Shown here in pieces: positions 35,761-44,649 of a stretch of 64,000 bases of DNA (the stretch's first letter is position 1; each line of letters begins with the position of its first letter). The notes beneath the pieces are model-generated. The model was not told the DNA's origin. It saw only the letters and a list, made by a program, of their open reading frames with translations, and made no database searches. The position numbers and the translations under genes were made by a program. This DNA is from UBA4416 sp040389965 (GTDB taxonomy: Bacteria > Bacteroidota > Bacteroidia > B-17B0 > Aurantibacillaceae), in contig JAZJZF010000083.1 of assembly GCA_040389965.1 (NCBI GenBank), forward strand, positions 1 to 64,000, written 5' to 3'.

Positions 35761-36873
35761 TTATTTCAGGACATAGTTTGTGCTTCTTCCTCCGGCATCT
35801 TCTTTTAATAAAATATCTTTTTGTATCAGATCCTGTATGTCTCGTAAAGCTGTATCTGCAGAACATTTAGTTATTTTTGCCCATTTAGAAGAATTTAGTT
35901 TTCCGTCAAAACCATCAAATAATTTATTGATCATGAGACGTTGACGTTCATTGATGACAGTTTGAATATGTGTATCCCAAAATTTAGTTTTCTTCAGTAC
36001 ACTTTGCAATCGCTGATCAGTAGTGTTTAAAGCCCGATCGAGGCAATTAAAATACCAGGTTAGCCATTCTGTAATATCTAAATTTCCTTTTTGTGTTTTC
36101 TCTAATATGTCATAGTATCCTTTACGTTCAATACGTATTTGTGCTGACATACTATAAAAACGTTGTGCATCATTATCTGCTTTAGTCAGTTGCATATCAG
36201 CAATAGCCCTTGCTATACGGCCATTGCCATCATCAAAAGGATGTATGGTTACAAACCATAAATGGGCTATCCCGGATTTTAAAACAGCATCCATTTCGGT
36301 ATGAGCATTGAACCATTTCAAAAACAGAGTCATTTCACTATTCAAGTGCTTGGCATCCGGTGCTTCATAATGCACTTTTTCTTTTCCCATAGCCCCTGAA
36401 ATAACCTGCATGGGGCCTTTGTCGTTATCTCTCCATTTACCAACTATAATTTTATGCATTCCGCTTCGGCCGCCTGGGAATAAGGCAGAATGCCAGCCAA
36501 ATAGCCGTTCTTTAGTTAATGGCTTATCATAGTTCTGAGTAGCATCCAGCATCATTTCAACAACACCTTCTACATCTCTGTCAGCCGGTACCATACCAGC
36601 TATATCCATTCCCAAACGACGGGCAATAGATGACCTTACCTGATCCGAATTTAAAAATTCGCCTTCAATTTCCGTTGATTTGAGAACATCCATCGTCAGG
36701 GTTTGTAAAGTAGTTTCATTTCGTGTAACAAAACCCAACAGCTCCATATAACCTTTTAAACGTCCTTGCTTATGTCTTATTTTTGTTAATAAAGGCAATA
36801 AAGCTTTGCTGTCCCATGTAAATTCAGGCCATTTTTTGTTTTGATGAATATATATTCCGGCTATTCTCCGCAT
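35761..36873 (-). CDS. Fic-domain protein AMP-transferase (DUF4172-Fic-wHTH)
   Basis: A 370-residue cytoplasmic protein. The N-terminus (about 5-85) matches DUF4172 ('IYIHQNKKWPEFTWD') and holds the inhibitory helix motif S66-x3-E70-G71, which blocks ATP binding in class II Fic enzymes. The Fic core contains the full active-site loop 'HPFDDGNGRIAR' with His211, so the enzyme should transfer AMP to a hydroxyl side chain of a target protein. Residues about 310-370 form a winged helix ('SSKWAKITKCSADTALRDIQ'). The start codon lies inside one copy of a repeated operator-like sequence, and further copies surround the promoter, so autoregulation through the wHTH is likely. Many such proteins are self-contained regulators or toxins held in check; the target is unknown. 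Confidence 0.93.
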   Translation of the reverse strand: MRRIAGIYIHQNKKWPEFTWDSKALLPLLTKIRHKQGRLKGYMELLGFVTRNETTLQTLTMDVLKSTEIEGEFLNSDQVRSSIARRLGMDIAGMVPADRDVEGVVEMMLDATQNYDKPLTKERLFGWHSALFPGGRSGMHKIIVGKWRDNDKGPMQVISGAMGKEKVHYEAPDAKHLNSEMTLFLKWFNAHTEMDAVLKSGIAHLWFVTIHPFDDGNGRIARAIADMQLTKADNDAQRFYSMSAQIRIERKGYYDILEKTQKGNLDITEWLTWYFNCLDRALNTTDQRLQSVLKKTKFWDTHIQTVINERQRLMINKLFDGFDGKLNSSKWAKITKCSADTALRDIQDLIQKDILLKEDAGGRSTNYVLK

Positions 36874-36958
36874 TTATGCGGTAAAAATACGACTTATTCT
36901 CCGCACTTCAAAGCTTATTCTCCGTATTTTTGCGGAGAATAAATTCTCTAATCTCCGC
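36862..36958. repeat. Cluster of TATTCTCCGC operator-like repeats upstream of fic
   Basis: Four same-direction copies of TATTCTCCGC or near matches start at 36862, 36895, 36916 (last base T) and 36949 (one mismatch), spaced 33, 21 and 33 bases, which is close to whole helical turns. One inverted copy at 36933-36942 forms a perfect 10-base dyad with the 36915 copy around an 8-base centre. The first copy overlaps the fic start codon and the second lies in the promoter spacer. This is the arrangement of a repressor-binding array. Confidence 0.65.
36882..36912 (-). promoter_or_regulatory. Promoter of the fic gene
   Basis: On the minus strand TTTG (36909-36912) is followed after 19 bases by TATTTTTA (36882-36889), one base off the TAnnTTTG consensus, 8 bases before the ATG. 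The spacer contains one of the repeated operator-like sites. Confidence 0.5.
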
Positions 36959-37013
36959 ATGAAATAAAAATAAGTTTAATTTACTTACTAAATGCCGACT
37001 GAAATTTAAATGA

Positions 37014-37054
37014 AAAATCCATAATTAATTGATAATAAATTAATTATGGATTTT
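37014..37054 (-). terminator. Intrinsic terminator of tRNA-Arg
   Basis: A perfect 17-base inverted repeat (37014-37030 with 37038-37054, seven-base loop) lies five bases past the tRNA 3' end on the minus strand. Read in the tRNA direction the hairpin is followed by a T run. It is AT-rich but long, and separates the tRNA from the fic gene. Confidence 0.7.
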
Positions 37055-37059
37055 AAATG

Positions 37060-37131
37060 TGGCCTTGCCGGGAATCGAACCTGGATCTCAAGCTTCGGAG
37101 GCCCGCATACTATCCATTGTACTACAAGGCC
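37060..37131 (-). tRNA. tRNA-Arg (anticodon CCG)
   Basis: A 72-base cloverleaf on the minus strand. The acceptor stem GGCCTTG/CAAGGCC is perfect and the discriminator is A. The D arm is GTAC/GTAT around AATGGATA. The anticodon stem CGGGC/GCTTG encloses the loop CTCCGAA, giving anticodon CCG (arginine). The T loop is TTCGATT. The T stem has one A-C mismatch at its middle pair. CCA is not encoded. A terminator hairpin follows directly. Confidence 0.93.
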
Positions 37132-37159
37132 GTTTTGCGACTGCAAATATATAAATTAT

Positions 37160-38530
37160 TTACACCAGTGGTTGTGCAGTGCCTTGGGTTTGGTAATCTT
37201 TTATAAGATCTTTAATGAGCAAATTACCCTGGCTGGTGTTCAGTACTTCATCCATGCTTTTCATTAAGGTTTGCACCAGTTTTAGTTCGGAAGTGTTTTC
37301 CATTGGCAACTCGTTCACACCTTTTTCATCCAGTTTATCAAGGATGTATTTTACCGTTAATTTAGTGTCGGATATTCCCGGTTGGTAACCCACTTCTTTG
37401 TCATTATCCAGTTTAACCTCATTAAAAATGCCGGTTTCGGTAAATTCAAATATAATGTTCCGGGCCAAACGAACAGGCAGATCCAGCTTCTTGGCTATCT
37501 GCATAGCTGTAAAAGGTGTTTTTCCTTCATTGAAATTTTTCACAACATGGTTAGCAATTAGTAATGCAATAACACGTTTGTAACGTACACTCATATTATT
37601 GATATCGTTTTCGAGTTCATAATGATCTACATTTTGATTGGCAAACGTCAGCTCAGCTCCAAACATAACCACAAACCACGAATACTGTACCCATATTAAA
37701 AATAACGGGAGGGCCGCAAAACTACCATAAATAGTATTGTACTGAGCTACGCCAACCTGGAAGGATACATAAGCCCATTCAAGCAGTTCAAACAATATTG
37801 CGGCAATGATTGCACCCATGGCTGCGCTCTTAAAACCAACCTTTGTATTAGGCAAAGCCATATAAAGAAATACAAACATGCCCCAGATCAAGGCAAATGC
37901 AACTATTTTTAAAAGTACAAAACCTACAGGACTCAATAATGCAAAATGTGAAGACACATCACTGATCCCTGCTTTTAAACCAACCGTTAAACTTCCTGAA
38001 ATAATAATAAAAATAGGAGCAATAAGCATAATGGATAAATAATCAGTGATCTTTCTTGTCCATACCCTGTCGCGTTTTATTTCCCATATTTCATTAAAGC
38101 TGTTTTCGATGCTCCCCAACAATTTCATAACCGACCACAGCAATAATACAATACCAACACCTGCAATAAGCCCGCCTTTTGTATTACTCAGCATTTTATC
38201 AGCATACACAAAAGCCTGTTTTAAGACATCCTGCTGATCATTAAAATCCTGCAGTAATTGTTGTTGCAAATTTTCCTGAAAACCAAAGCCTTTGGCAATA
38301 GCGAAGGCCAGAGCAATAATGGGTACAATAGAGAATAAAGTATAGTAAGTTAATGCCGTAGATTTGAGCATACACTTATCTTCATTAAATCCTTTAATGG
38401 CTAAAGCAAAAATGCGGAGCTGCTTTAAAAAAAAGCCCTGCTTCTTGTCCATTTTATCTAACCTTACCCGCCATAACTTATGATTTAAGAAATGGGTAAT
38501 ACGCTTAAAGATGGTAATGAGGTTTGGCAT
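37160..38530 (-). CDS. YihY/BrkB-family inner-membrane protein
   Basis: A 456-residue inner-membrane protein of the YihY (BrkB) family. The conserved entry 'LKSTALTYYTLFSIVPIIAL' is near residues 58-77, and about six membrane helices span 60-300 ('GSIENSFNEIWEIKRDRVW', 'PNTKVGFKSAAMGAIIAAIL', 'FAALPLFLIWVQYSWFVVMF'). The soluble C-terminal third (about 325-450) has a winged-helix-like pattern ('FTAMQIAKKLDLPVRLARNI'), an extension common in Bacteroidota members. The family was once proposed to be an RNase, which is no longer accepted; its transport or envelope role is undetermined. It lies just upstream of the tRNA on the same strand and 28 bases downstream of the desaturase-like gene. Confidence 0.9.
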   Translation of the reverse strand: MPNLITIFKRITHFLNHKLWRVRLDKMDKKQGFFLKQLRIFALAIKGFNEDKCMLKSTALTYYTLFSIVPIIALAFAIAKGFGFQENLQQQLLQDFNDQQDVLKQAFVYADKMLSNTKGGLIAGVGIVLLLWSVMKLLGSIENSFNEIWEIKRDRVWTRKITDYLSIMLIAPIFIIISGSLTVGLKAGISDVSSHFALLSPVGFVLLKIVAFALIWGMFVFLYMALPNTKVGFKSAAMGAIIAAILFELLEWAYVSFQVGVAQYNTIYGSFAALPLFLIWVQYSWFVVMFGAELTFANQNVDHYELENDINNMSVRYKRVIALLIANHVVKNFNEGKTPFTAMQIAKKLDLPVRLARNIIFEFTETGIFNEVKLDNDKEVGYQPGISDTKLTVKYILDKLDEKGVNELPMENTSELKLVQTLMKSMDEVLNTSQGNLLIKDLIKDYQTQGTAQPLV

Positions 38531-38558
38531 AATTTAAAATATTATAATTTAAAGATAA

Positions 38559-39452
38559 TTAAATGGAACCGTTTTCGTGCAATTCTTTTCGAAGTTGTCG
38601 GGCGGTTTTCGTGCTGCCATCATGACTCCAGCCCGGAGGACCAAATACGTACATGAATTTATGTTTAAAAGAATACCCCTTTTTAAGGTCCTTTCCAATG
38701 CTTTTCCACTCATGAAAAACCATATGAACGGGATTAAACGAATTTAAATTTGTGGTTAAACCGTATTTCACTTCTTCCTCTTCTTTTGCAAAAGTCCCGA
38801 ATAGCCTGTCCCATATAATAAACACCATTCCCATATTTTTATCGAGGTACCTTACATTGCTGGCATGATGTACACGGTGATGCGAAGGAGTTGATAAAAA
38901 CCATTCTAAAAAGCCCAGTTTACCTACAGTTTTGGTGTGAATTAAGATGCCGTAAATTTGAGTGGCAGCATAAATAAACATGGTATCCAAAGGATCAAAT
39001 CCGACTAACGACAAGGGAATAAAATAAATAAAACGGTACAGCGGCTGAAACACAGACGAACGAAAACCTACCGTTAAATTAAACTCTTCCGACGAATGAT
39101 GTGTTACATGTACTGCCCAGAAAAAACGACAATAATGATCGACTCGGTGAAGCCAGTAAAACATAAAATCCTGGGAAATCAATAAAATACTCCAGTACAG
39201 GAAAGGATGCATTGCTTTATCAATACCCGTGAATCTGAATTGATAAAAATACCAGAGTACTGCCAGGCAAACCCCTCTGATTAATATATCGAGCGAAAAA
39301 TTAAGTACCGTTAAATAAATATTAGATAAGAGCCCCTTGGTGGAATAATATTTTTTCTCGTGCCAGTAACTGTAAAATATCTCTACACCAATAACAATGG
39401 CATAAATGGGAATAGATAATTTTATCAGAAGTTCCTCTCTGAATTCGTTCAT
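38559..39452 (-). CDS. Sterol desaturase / fatty acid hydroxylase family protein
   Basis: A 297-residue membrane enzyme. It has the three histidine clusters that bind the di-iron centre: HRVDH (102-106), HVTHH (115-119) and HRVHH (192-196), set between about four or five hydrophobic helices. Family members use oxygen to hydroxylate or desaturate lipids at the membrane. Bacterial substrates include carotenoids, sphingolipids and alkylglycerol ethers, and nothing here selects one. The C-terminal 40 residues are soluble and basic. Its neighbours are a YihY protein (downstream, 28 bases) and a T9SS cargo protein (upstream, 12 bases), which give no pathway hint. Confidence 0.92.
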   Translation of the reverse strand: MNEFREELLIKLSIPIYAIVIGVEIFYSYWHEKKYYSTKGLLSNIYLTVLNFSLDILIRGVCLAVLWYFYQFRFTGIDKAMHPFLYWSILLISQDFMFYWLHRVDHYCRFFWAVHVTHHSSEEFNLTVGFRSSVFQPLYRFIYFIPLSLVGFDPLDTMFIYAATQIYGILIHTKTVGKLGFLEWFLSTPSHHRVHHASNVRYLDKNMGMVFIIWDRLFGTFAKEEEEVKYGLTTNLNSFNPVHMVFHEWKSIGKDLKKGYSFKHKFMYVFGPPGWSHDGSTKTARQLRKELHENGSI

Positions 39453-39464
39453 TAATTACGTGCT

Positions 39465-42400
39465 TTAATTACGGAACAAAGATAAGAAGCCTTTTTCAGT
39501 TTTAGAAGTGTCTTTAAAATCAGTATAGGTAACTATGTAATAATAACTGCCATCCGTTGCAAGAGCACCGGTTTTTGTTTTTCCATCCCAATAACCGTTT
39601 ACACCATCCCATTCGTACATTTTTATGCCCCAACGGTCAAAAATAATACAACTTAATGTTTTTATACCCTTGGTATTTATTTTAAACAGATCATTTTTGG
39701 TATCGTTGTTAGGCGTAAATACATTAGGAATATTGATACTGGTTTCATCAATGATTTTAATACATTGAGTGGTTTGATCACTACAGCCCGCATTACTCGC
39801 CGTTAATTTAATGCAGCAGGTTCCTGTATCAGATAACGGAACGCTGATATCTCTTGTATTTGCCGAAATGCCGCAAATGTCCCAATTATAAGTGGTGGCA
39901 TTAGTACTGTTATTTGTTACATGAATAGAAGTACCAAAAGGAACCAATGTACCTTCCTGCACCGAAAATAAGGCAATAGGCTTATTGGAGATAGTAACAG
40001 CGGTAGGTAAAATATAAGATGAACTACAACCCGAGCCAAGATCCGTAACAGTAGCTGAAACCGTATATAAACCTACAGATAAATAGCAATGCGTTGGATT
40101 AGTACTGGTACCTGTAGTGCCATCGCCAAAAGAATAGGTAATGGTTGTATTGGTTGATACGCTTGTATTTGTGAAAGAGATACAGTTTGTAGATGGAAGA
40201 CATCCCGAAGTATTAGCTGTTAAGATACTAAGATTAGGAGAAGGAGAAACATTAACCGTTGTTACAAAATTAGTAGCACATCCATTACCATTAGAACCTG
40301 CTACTGTATAATTGGTAGTAGTAACAGGCGAAGGATTAATAACCGAAGTAGTTTCTCCTGTGTTCCAGGTATAACTTGTAGCACCATTGGCTGTAAGAGC
40401 AGCACTTTGCCCTGCACAGATAGTTGCCGAAGTAGCGCTGATAGGAGGACCTGTATTTACTGTAACATTGGCTGTTCCCACACCGGTACATCCTCCGGAG
40501 CTTGCAGTTACCGCATAAGAAGTATTACTTGTAGGCGATACCGAAATAGTATTGGTAGTTTGAGTAGTGCTCCAGGTATAAGAAGTAGCTGAACTTGTTG
40601 GTGTAAGCACCACCGATTGCCCTGCACAAATGGTAGGATTATTAACGCTGATACTAAACGCTGCGCCTATAGTCACAGTAGCCGTTTCAATGGTACTGCA
40701 GCCTGCGCTTGTTCCAGTTACCGTATACACAGTATTAGAGGCAGGAGAAACAGAAATGCTATTGGTAGTTTGTGAGGTACTCCAGCTATAAGAAGATGCT
40801 GATCCAATAGCTGTGAGAGTGGCCGTTTGACCGGGGCAGATCGTAGAACTATTAACGCTAAGTGCTGGTCCTGCAGTTAGACTCACTGTTACTGTATATG
40901 GAGAGGTATTGGTACAGCCATTACTGTTAGTGGCAAAAACGGTGTAACCTGTAGTTATTACAGGTGTAACGGTTTGTGTACTGGTGTTTACTCCCGTTGA
41001 CCAGGTATACGTTACAGCCCCCAAAGCGGTTAAGGTAGAAGATTGTCCGGCGCAAATGCTCGAAGGAGCTGCCGTTACCGTTAATACAGGAAGCGCTCTA
41101 ACCGTTACGGTTGAGGTAGCAGAACCGGTACAGGTTCCTGCACTTCCGCTCACAGTGTAGACAGTTGTAGAAGCCGGATTTACAGAAATGGTATTGGTAT
41201 TAGCACCTGTATTCCAGGTATAGCTTGAGGCTGAACTGGCAGTTAATACAGTGCCTGTTCCCTGGCAAATGGTTGCCGACGATACGCTTACGCCAAGTCC
41301 GGAACCAATGGTAACGGTTGAGGTTTGCATGCCACTGCAGGAACCATTAGTACCTGTTACGGTATATACAGTAGTTGTTGCCGGAGAAACAGAAATGGTA
41401 TTGGTTGTTTGAGTAGTGCTCCAGCTATAAGAAGTTGCTGAACTCGTAGGAGTTAATACAACAGATTGTCCGGGGCATACAGTTGGATTATTAACGCTGA
41501 GAACTAGTCCTGAGTTTACGGTAATAGTAATAGGTACTCTGTAAATGCCGGGACATAAACCTGCATAAACTGTATAAGTGCCCGCAGTTGGGTAAACCGG
41601 AGTTACATAAAGCGTTCCTGTAGCAACAGCATTTCCGCCTGTAGAGGCATTATACCATTGTGTCGTAGCCGCGGGGTCGTTAGTGGTTGCGGATAAAGTA
41701 GCAGATTGATTAGAACAAATAGTTTGACTGGTAGAAGCCGGCGAAAACGTATAAGTAGGAATTAACTGGCCACTTAACCCTGTATTACCGGATGTTGCTC
41801 CATTCATAGGAAATGCTGTTGTAAATGCAAGTGCATTGCTCACACCATTGGTTCCGCCATTTACATTTTGTGTAAACACGCTTCCGTTTCCGGCAATATA
41901 ACCGCCGCTTCCGCCGCCGCCGGGTCCCTGGCCTTCATTTGTCGATGCTCCTGTAATTACCTGGTTGCCTCCTGTTCCGCCGTTAGCATTAGTTGTAATC
42001 CCTGAAATAGTGCCATTACTTTTTAGAATAATTGTACCACCGGCTCCTGCACCACCTGCCCCATCAATACCCTGAGTAGGATTTGAAATAGTTGCATTTC
42101 CAAATGCATTGATGCCATTGGCCCCATTTGCGGTAATGGTTCCTGTACCTGAAATGGTTCCGTAATTCAATAAATAAATAATCCCGCCACCGGCTCCGCC
42201 TCCACTGGCGTTAGTTCCATTCGACTGACTGGCAGATTTATGACCTGCGCCGCCGCCGCCGCCCATGTATATTTTTCCGGTTGAATAATCCAAAGGCCTG
42301 CCACCGTAGCCACCGTGTTTTGGTCTTAAAAAACTACCCCAAAAAGAATTGTTAGGTCCATACACATTTGGGTTTCCGTTTACGGTAGATGTTCCGTAGC

Positions 42401-43328
42401 CGCCTTTACCACCGCCACTCGAAATAACAGAAGCCCTGCCTGCATATTCTAAATTAAAGGCAGTGCTATAGGTTGTATTTGGAACTCCCAAACCATAATA
42501 AATAGAAAGGTTACCTGCGTTACCGCCACCGCCACCGCCGCAGTTATTGGCATTACCGCCGCCGCCGCCATTTGCAGGAGCTCCTTTACATTGTTTTCCT
42601 AAAGTGTCATTGGTAGCTGCTGAGTTAATCAAGCGGTCACTTCCAATACCTTCTCCTTTTTCAGCGCCATCATTGGGGTTTTTAGTAACGTAATTACCAT
42701 TTCCGGTTCCCGGATCTCCAACAGGAACGCCGCCTCTAAAGCCTAGGCCATTGGCAGAAATAATTCCCCCTGAATTAACAGTTGTATTTCCATCGACCTC
42801 TGCGGCCAAAACACCGCCAATTGTACCGTTCCAGGCATCTGTGGTAAGTGTGCCGGTAGAAGTGATATTTAAAGAAGAATACCTTGGCATCCTTACAATT
42901 TGTGTTTTTCCGGAAACACTGTAAGGATAAGTCAAGCCGCAATTTATTTCAATTTGAGTAGCAGATATAACAGACTTTACCTCTGCAAATTCGTAATTAC
43001 CACAGGTGCCATAGCTATAAATATTTCCATAGGTGCTATCAGGAGCCCAAACAGGTGTAGGAATCAGTTTTATCAGAGTGCCCTGCATTTGAATAATCAT
43101 GATTAAATCGCCGGGTGCCAGTGCCCCGCTAAATCTGCCATTCGTATTTAAGCTGCTTGCCGCTACATTTATAGTTGCATTGCCCACAGCTGCCCCTACA
43201 GTAAGGGAGGTAAATTCGTTTATTTTGGTACTTGCTGTAATAGTGCTTGCACCATTTTTTCCCTTTTGAGAAAATCCGGACAGGCACATTAATGTCATTG
43301 ATATAAAAAAGTAAGCTTTAAGCTTCAT
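39465..43328 (-). CDS. Glycine-rich Ig-repeat surface protein with T9SS type B sorting domain
   Basis: A 1287-residue secreted protein. The signal peptide ends near residue 20 ('CLSGFSQ'). A beta-rich N-terminal part (about 25-215) is followed by a glycine-rich region (about 215-480) with runs such as 'GGGGGN' and 'GGAGAGG'. Then come about eight Ig-like repeats of 65-75 residues (530-1050) with the pattern 'ICAGQS..LT...A.SYTWST...T..ISVSP...T.Y.VT', one or two PKD-like domains, and a type B sorting domain at the end ('VFTPNNDTKNDLF', 'IIFDRWGIKMYEW', 'WDGKTKTGALATDGSYYY'). The repeats are similar even at DNA level. No PorP/SprF gene is adjacent, so it must use one encoded elsewhere, perhaps the one at 26736. 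Likely an adhesin or matrix protein. Confidence 0.88.
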   Translation of the reverse strand: MKLKAYFFISMTLMCLSGFSQKGKNGASTITASTKINEFTSLTVGAAVGNATINVAASSLNTNGRFSGALAPGDLIMIIQMQGTLIKLIPTPVWAPDSTYGNIYSYGTCGNYEFAEVKSVISATQIEINCGLTYPYSVSGKTQIVRMPRYSSLNITSTGTLTTDAWNGTIGGVLAAEVDGNTTVNSGGIISANGLGFRGGVPVGDPGTGNGNYVTKNPNDGAEKGEGIGSDRLINSAATNDTLGKQCKGAPANGGGGGNANNCGGGGGGNAGNLSIYYGLGVPNTTYSTAFNLEYAGRASVISSGGGKGGYGTSTVNGNPNVYGPNNSFWGSFLRPKHGGYGGRPLDYSTGKIYMGGGGGAGHKSASQSNGTNASGGGAGGGIIYLLNYGTISGTGTITANGANGINAFGNATISNPTQGIDGAGGAGAGGTIILKSNGTISGITTNANGGTGGNQVITGASTNEGQGPGGGGSGGYIAGNGSVFTQNVNGGTNGVSNALAFTTAFPMNGATSGNTGLSGQLIPTYTFSPASTSQTICSNQSATLSATTNDPAATTQWYNASTGGNAVATGTLYVTPVYPTAGTYTVYAGLCPGIYRVPITITVNSGLVLSVNNPTVCPGQSVVLTPTSSATSYSWSTTQTTNTISVSPATTTVYTVTGTNGSCSGMQTSTVTIGSGLGVSVSSATICQGTGTVLTASSASSYTWNTGANTNTISVNPASTTVYTVSGSAGTCTGSATSTVTVRALPVLTVTAAPSSICAGQSSTLTALGAVTYTWSTGVNTSTQTVTPVITTGYTVFATNSNGCTNTSPYTVTVSLTAGPALSVNSSTICPGQTATLTAIGSASSYSWSTSQTTNSISVSPASNTVYTVTGTSAGCSTIETATVTIGAAFSISVNNPTICAGQSVVLTPTSSATSYTWSTTQTTNTISVSPTSNTSYAVTASSGGCTGVGTANVTVNTGPPISATSATICAGQSAALTANGATSYTWNTGETTSVINPSPVTTTNYTVAGSNGNGCATNFVTTVNVSPSPNLSILTANTSGCLPSTNCISFTNTSVSTNTTITYSFGDGTTGTSTNPTHCYLSVGLYTVSATVTDLGSGCSSSYILPTAVTISNKPIALFSVQEGTLVPFGTSIHVTNNSTNATTYNWDICGISANTRDISVPLSDTGTCCIKLTASNAGCSDQTTQCIKIIDETSINIPNVFTPNNDTKNDLFKINTKGIKTLSCIIFDRWGIKMYEWDGVNGYWDGKTKTGALATDGSYYYIVTYTDFKDTSKTEKGFLSLFRN

Positions 43329-43352
43329 AGTACATTATTATATATTTACTTT

Positions 43353-43360
43353 CAAATATA
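43353..43360 (-). promoter_or_regulatory. Possible -7 element of the glycine-rich protein gene
   Basis: TATATTTG on the minus strand matches TAnnTTTG exactly, 24 bases before the ATG at 43328. The nearest TTG-like -33 sequence is too close (14 bases), so only half of the promoter is supported. Confidence 0.3.
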
Positions 43361-43384
43361 CAAAATCAGAAACTCAAAAAAAAA

Positions 43385-44632
43385 TTACTTAAATTCTCCA
43401 AAAAGAATGGAAAAATACTCGCTGTAGCTCCAGTTGTCTGATTTATAAAGGCATCCGTCGTAGCTAAACATAAATTTTATATTTATAACTATAAATAAAA
43501 GAAACAAAACATAAAATAGTTTTGGGATTTTTACATTTGAAAAACAAACCGGCAAAAACAACAGGATAATTATATCATTTATAGCCCTGTGCCCAAAGCC
43601 GCAACCAAGGCTTAAACTCCACCACGAAGCATACAAAATGATGTAGATAATTAACAATGGAACTGTTAATTTGCTATAGACTGATTTAGTATAAAAGGAA
43701 AAAATTAACAGAGCAATAATAACGGGGTAATATGTTAAAAGGCCATTGTGAGGGGAGCATAATAAGGTAATAGTCCGGTTAAGAGAAGGAAAGAAAAAAG
43801 GCTCTTTATGATACGAATTAGACAAAAAGCTTCCAAAAGCATATTTGTAATACAATAGCTGAGGGAAAACAATAATGAAACAAGCCAGCCCAATGGCAAC
43901 AAACTGCCCCAGAGTTACTGTTTTTAAAGAAGCAAAATTTAAATGCTTACTATAATACAAAAGGAAAAGCAGTGCGGGAGCCAGAAAGAGGATGTTAACC
44001 GGCCTGATCATAACAAAAACAGCAGATAGAATGCCCAGCCATAAAAATTTAATAAAGCTGCTGTGCCCGGTGTTTTTAAAGAATAAGAAAAGAATAACAG
44101 ACAGGCAACAAAAGGAATAAACATGCGACATTCCTGTTTCAAATATGCCGTAATAAAAAATGCCTGAACTAAATGCAATAGTTGCTAATAGCAGAATAGT
44201 AAGGGATTTTGACCTGAATTCTCTTATCGTGAAAAATAGAAAAAACAATCCCAGTGTAAGATAAAAGCATCCTGCAAAGTCAACAGACCTTTGATAATAT
44301 ATTGAATAGCCTGTTTTGTCTGTCGATAAAGCATGTGCCAAAAGCCAGAAAGGACTTTGAAGAAGTGCTACGCCATAAGGGTATTTTGTGATGACTTTAT
44401 GAGAGAGTGAATCTATTTCGAAACCATAGCCTGTTTTTGCAGCCAGACTATCCGGAAAAGAAACATTATGATAGATAAACACGGAAGGCAGGTAAACATT
44501 ATATCCTGCTTTATCTGCCCAGAGTTCGGAGTGGTAGGAGTAAGGTTGTGCATGCGAATGCCTGTTCAAAGACACAAAACACATGGCTGCATAAATAATA
44601 AGAAAACATAAAACTATTTTTAATTTATTCAT
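43385..44632 (-). CDS. Polytopic membrane protein, possibly a GT-C-type glycosyltransferase
   Basis: A 415-residue integral membrane protein with about ten to eleven hydrophobic helices. The first extracytoplasmic loop (about 25-90, 'SELWADKAGYNVYLPSVF', 'TKYPYGVALLQSPFWLLAHA') contains acidic and aromatic residues, as in lipid-linked sugar transferases of the GT-C fold (PMT/ArnT-like). The general layout (N-terminal acidic loop, many helices, polar C-terminus) also fits. I cannot find a decisive catalytic Asp-Asp/Glu motif, so the assignment rests on architecture. Its neighbours are a DUF423 protein and a DUF4476 protein on the same strand, with a 17-base gap to the first. Substrate unknown. 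Confidence 0.6.
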   Translation of the reverse strand: MNKLKIVLCFLIIYAAMCFVSLNRHSHAQPYSYHSELWADKAGYNVYLPSVFIYHNVSFPDSLAAKTGYGFEIDSLSHKVITKYPYGVALLQSPFWLLAHALSTDKTGYSIYYQRSVDFAGCFYLTLGLFFLFFTIREFRSKSLTILLLATIAFSSGIFYYGIFETGMSHVYSFCCLSVILFLFFKNTGHSSFIKFLWLGILSAVFVMIRPVNILFLAPALLFLLYYSKHLNFASLKTVTLGQFVAIGLACFIIVFPQLLYYKYAFGSFLSNSYHKEPFFFPSLNRTITLLCSPHNGLLTYYPVIIALLIFSFYTKSVYSKLTVPLLIIYIILYASWWSLSLGCGFGHRAINDIIILLFLPVCFSNVKIPKLFYVLFLLFIVINIKFMFSYDGCLYKSDNWSYSEYFSILFGEFK

Positions 44633-44649
44633 GCGTAATAGCTATAAAT

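Noticed and set aside
39465..43328. Tandem DNA repeats in the Ig-repeat genes as a CRISPR array
   Set aside because: The repeat unit is about 200 bases, in frame and protein-coding, with no short regular spacers.
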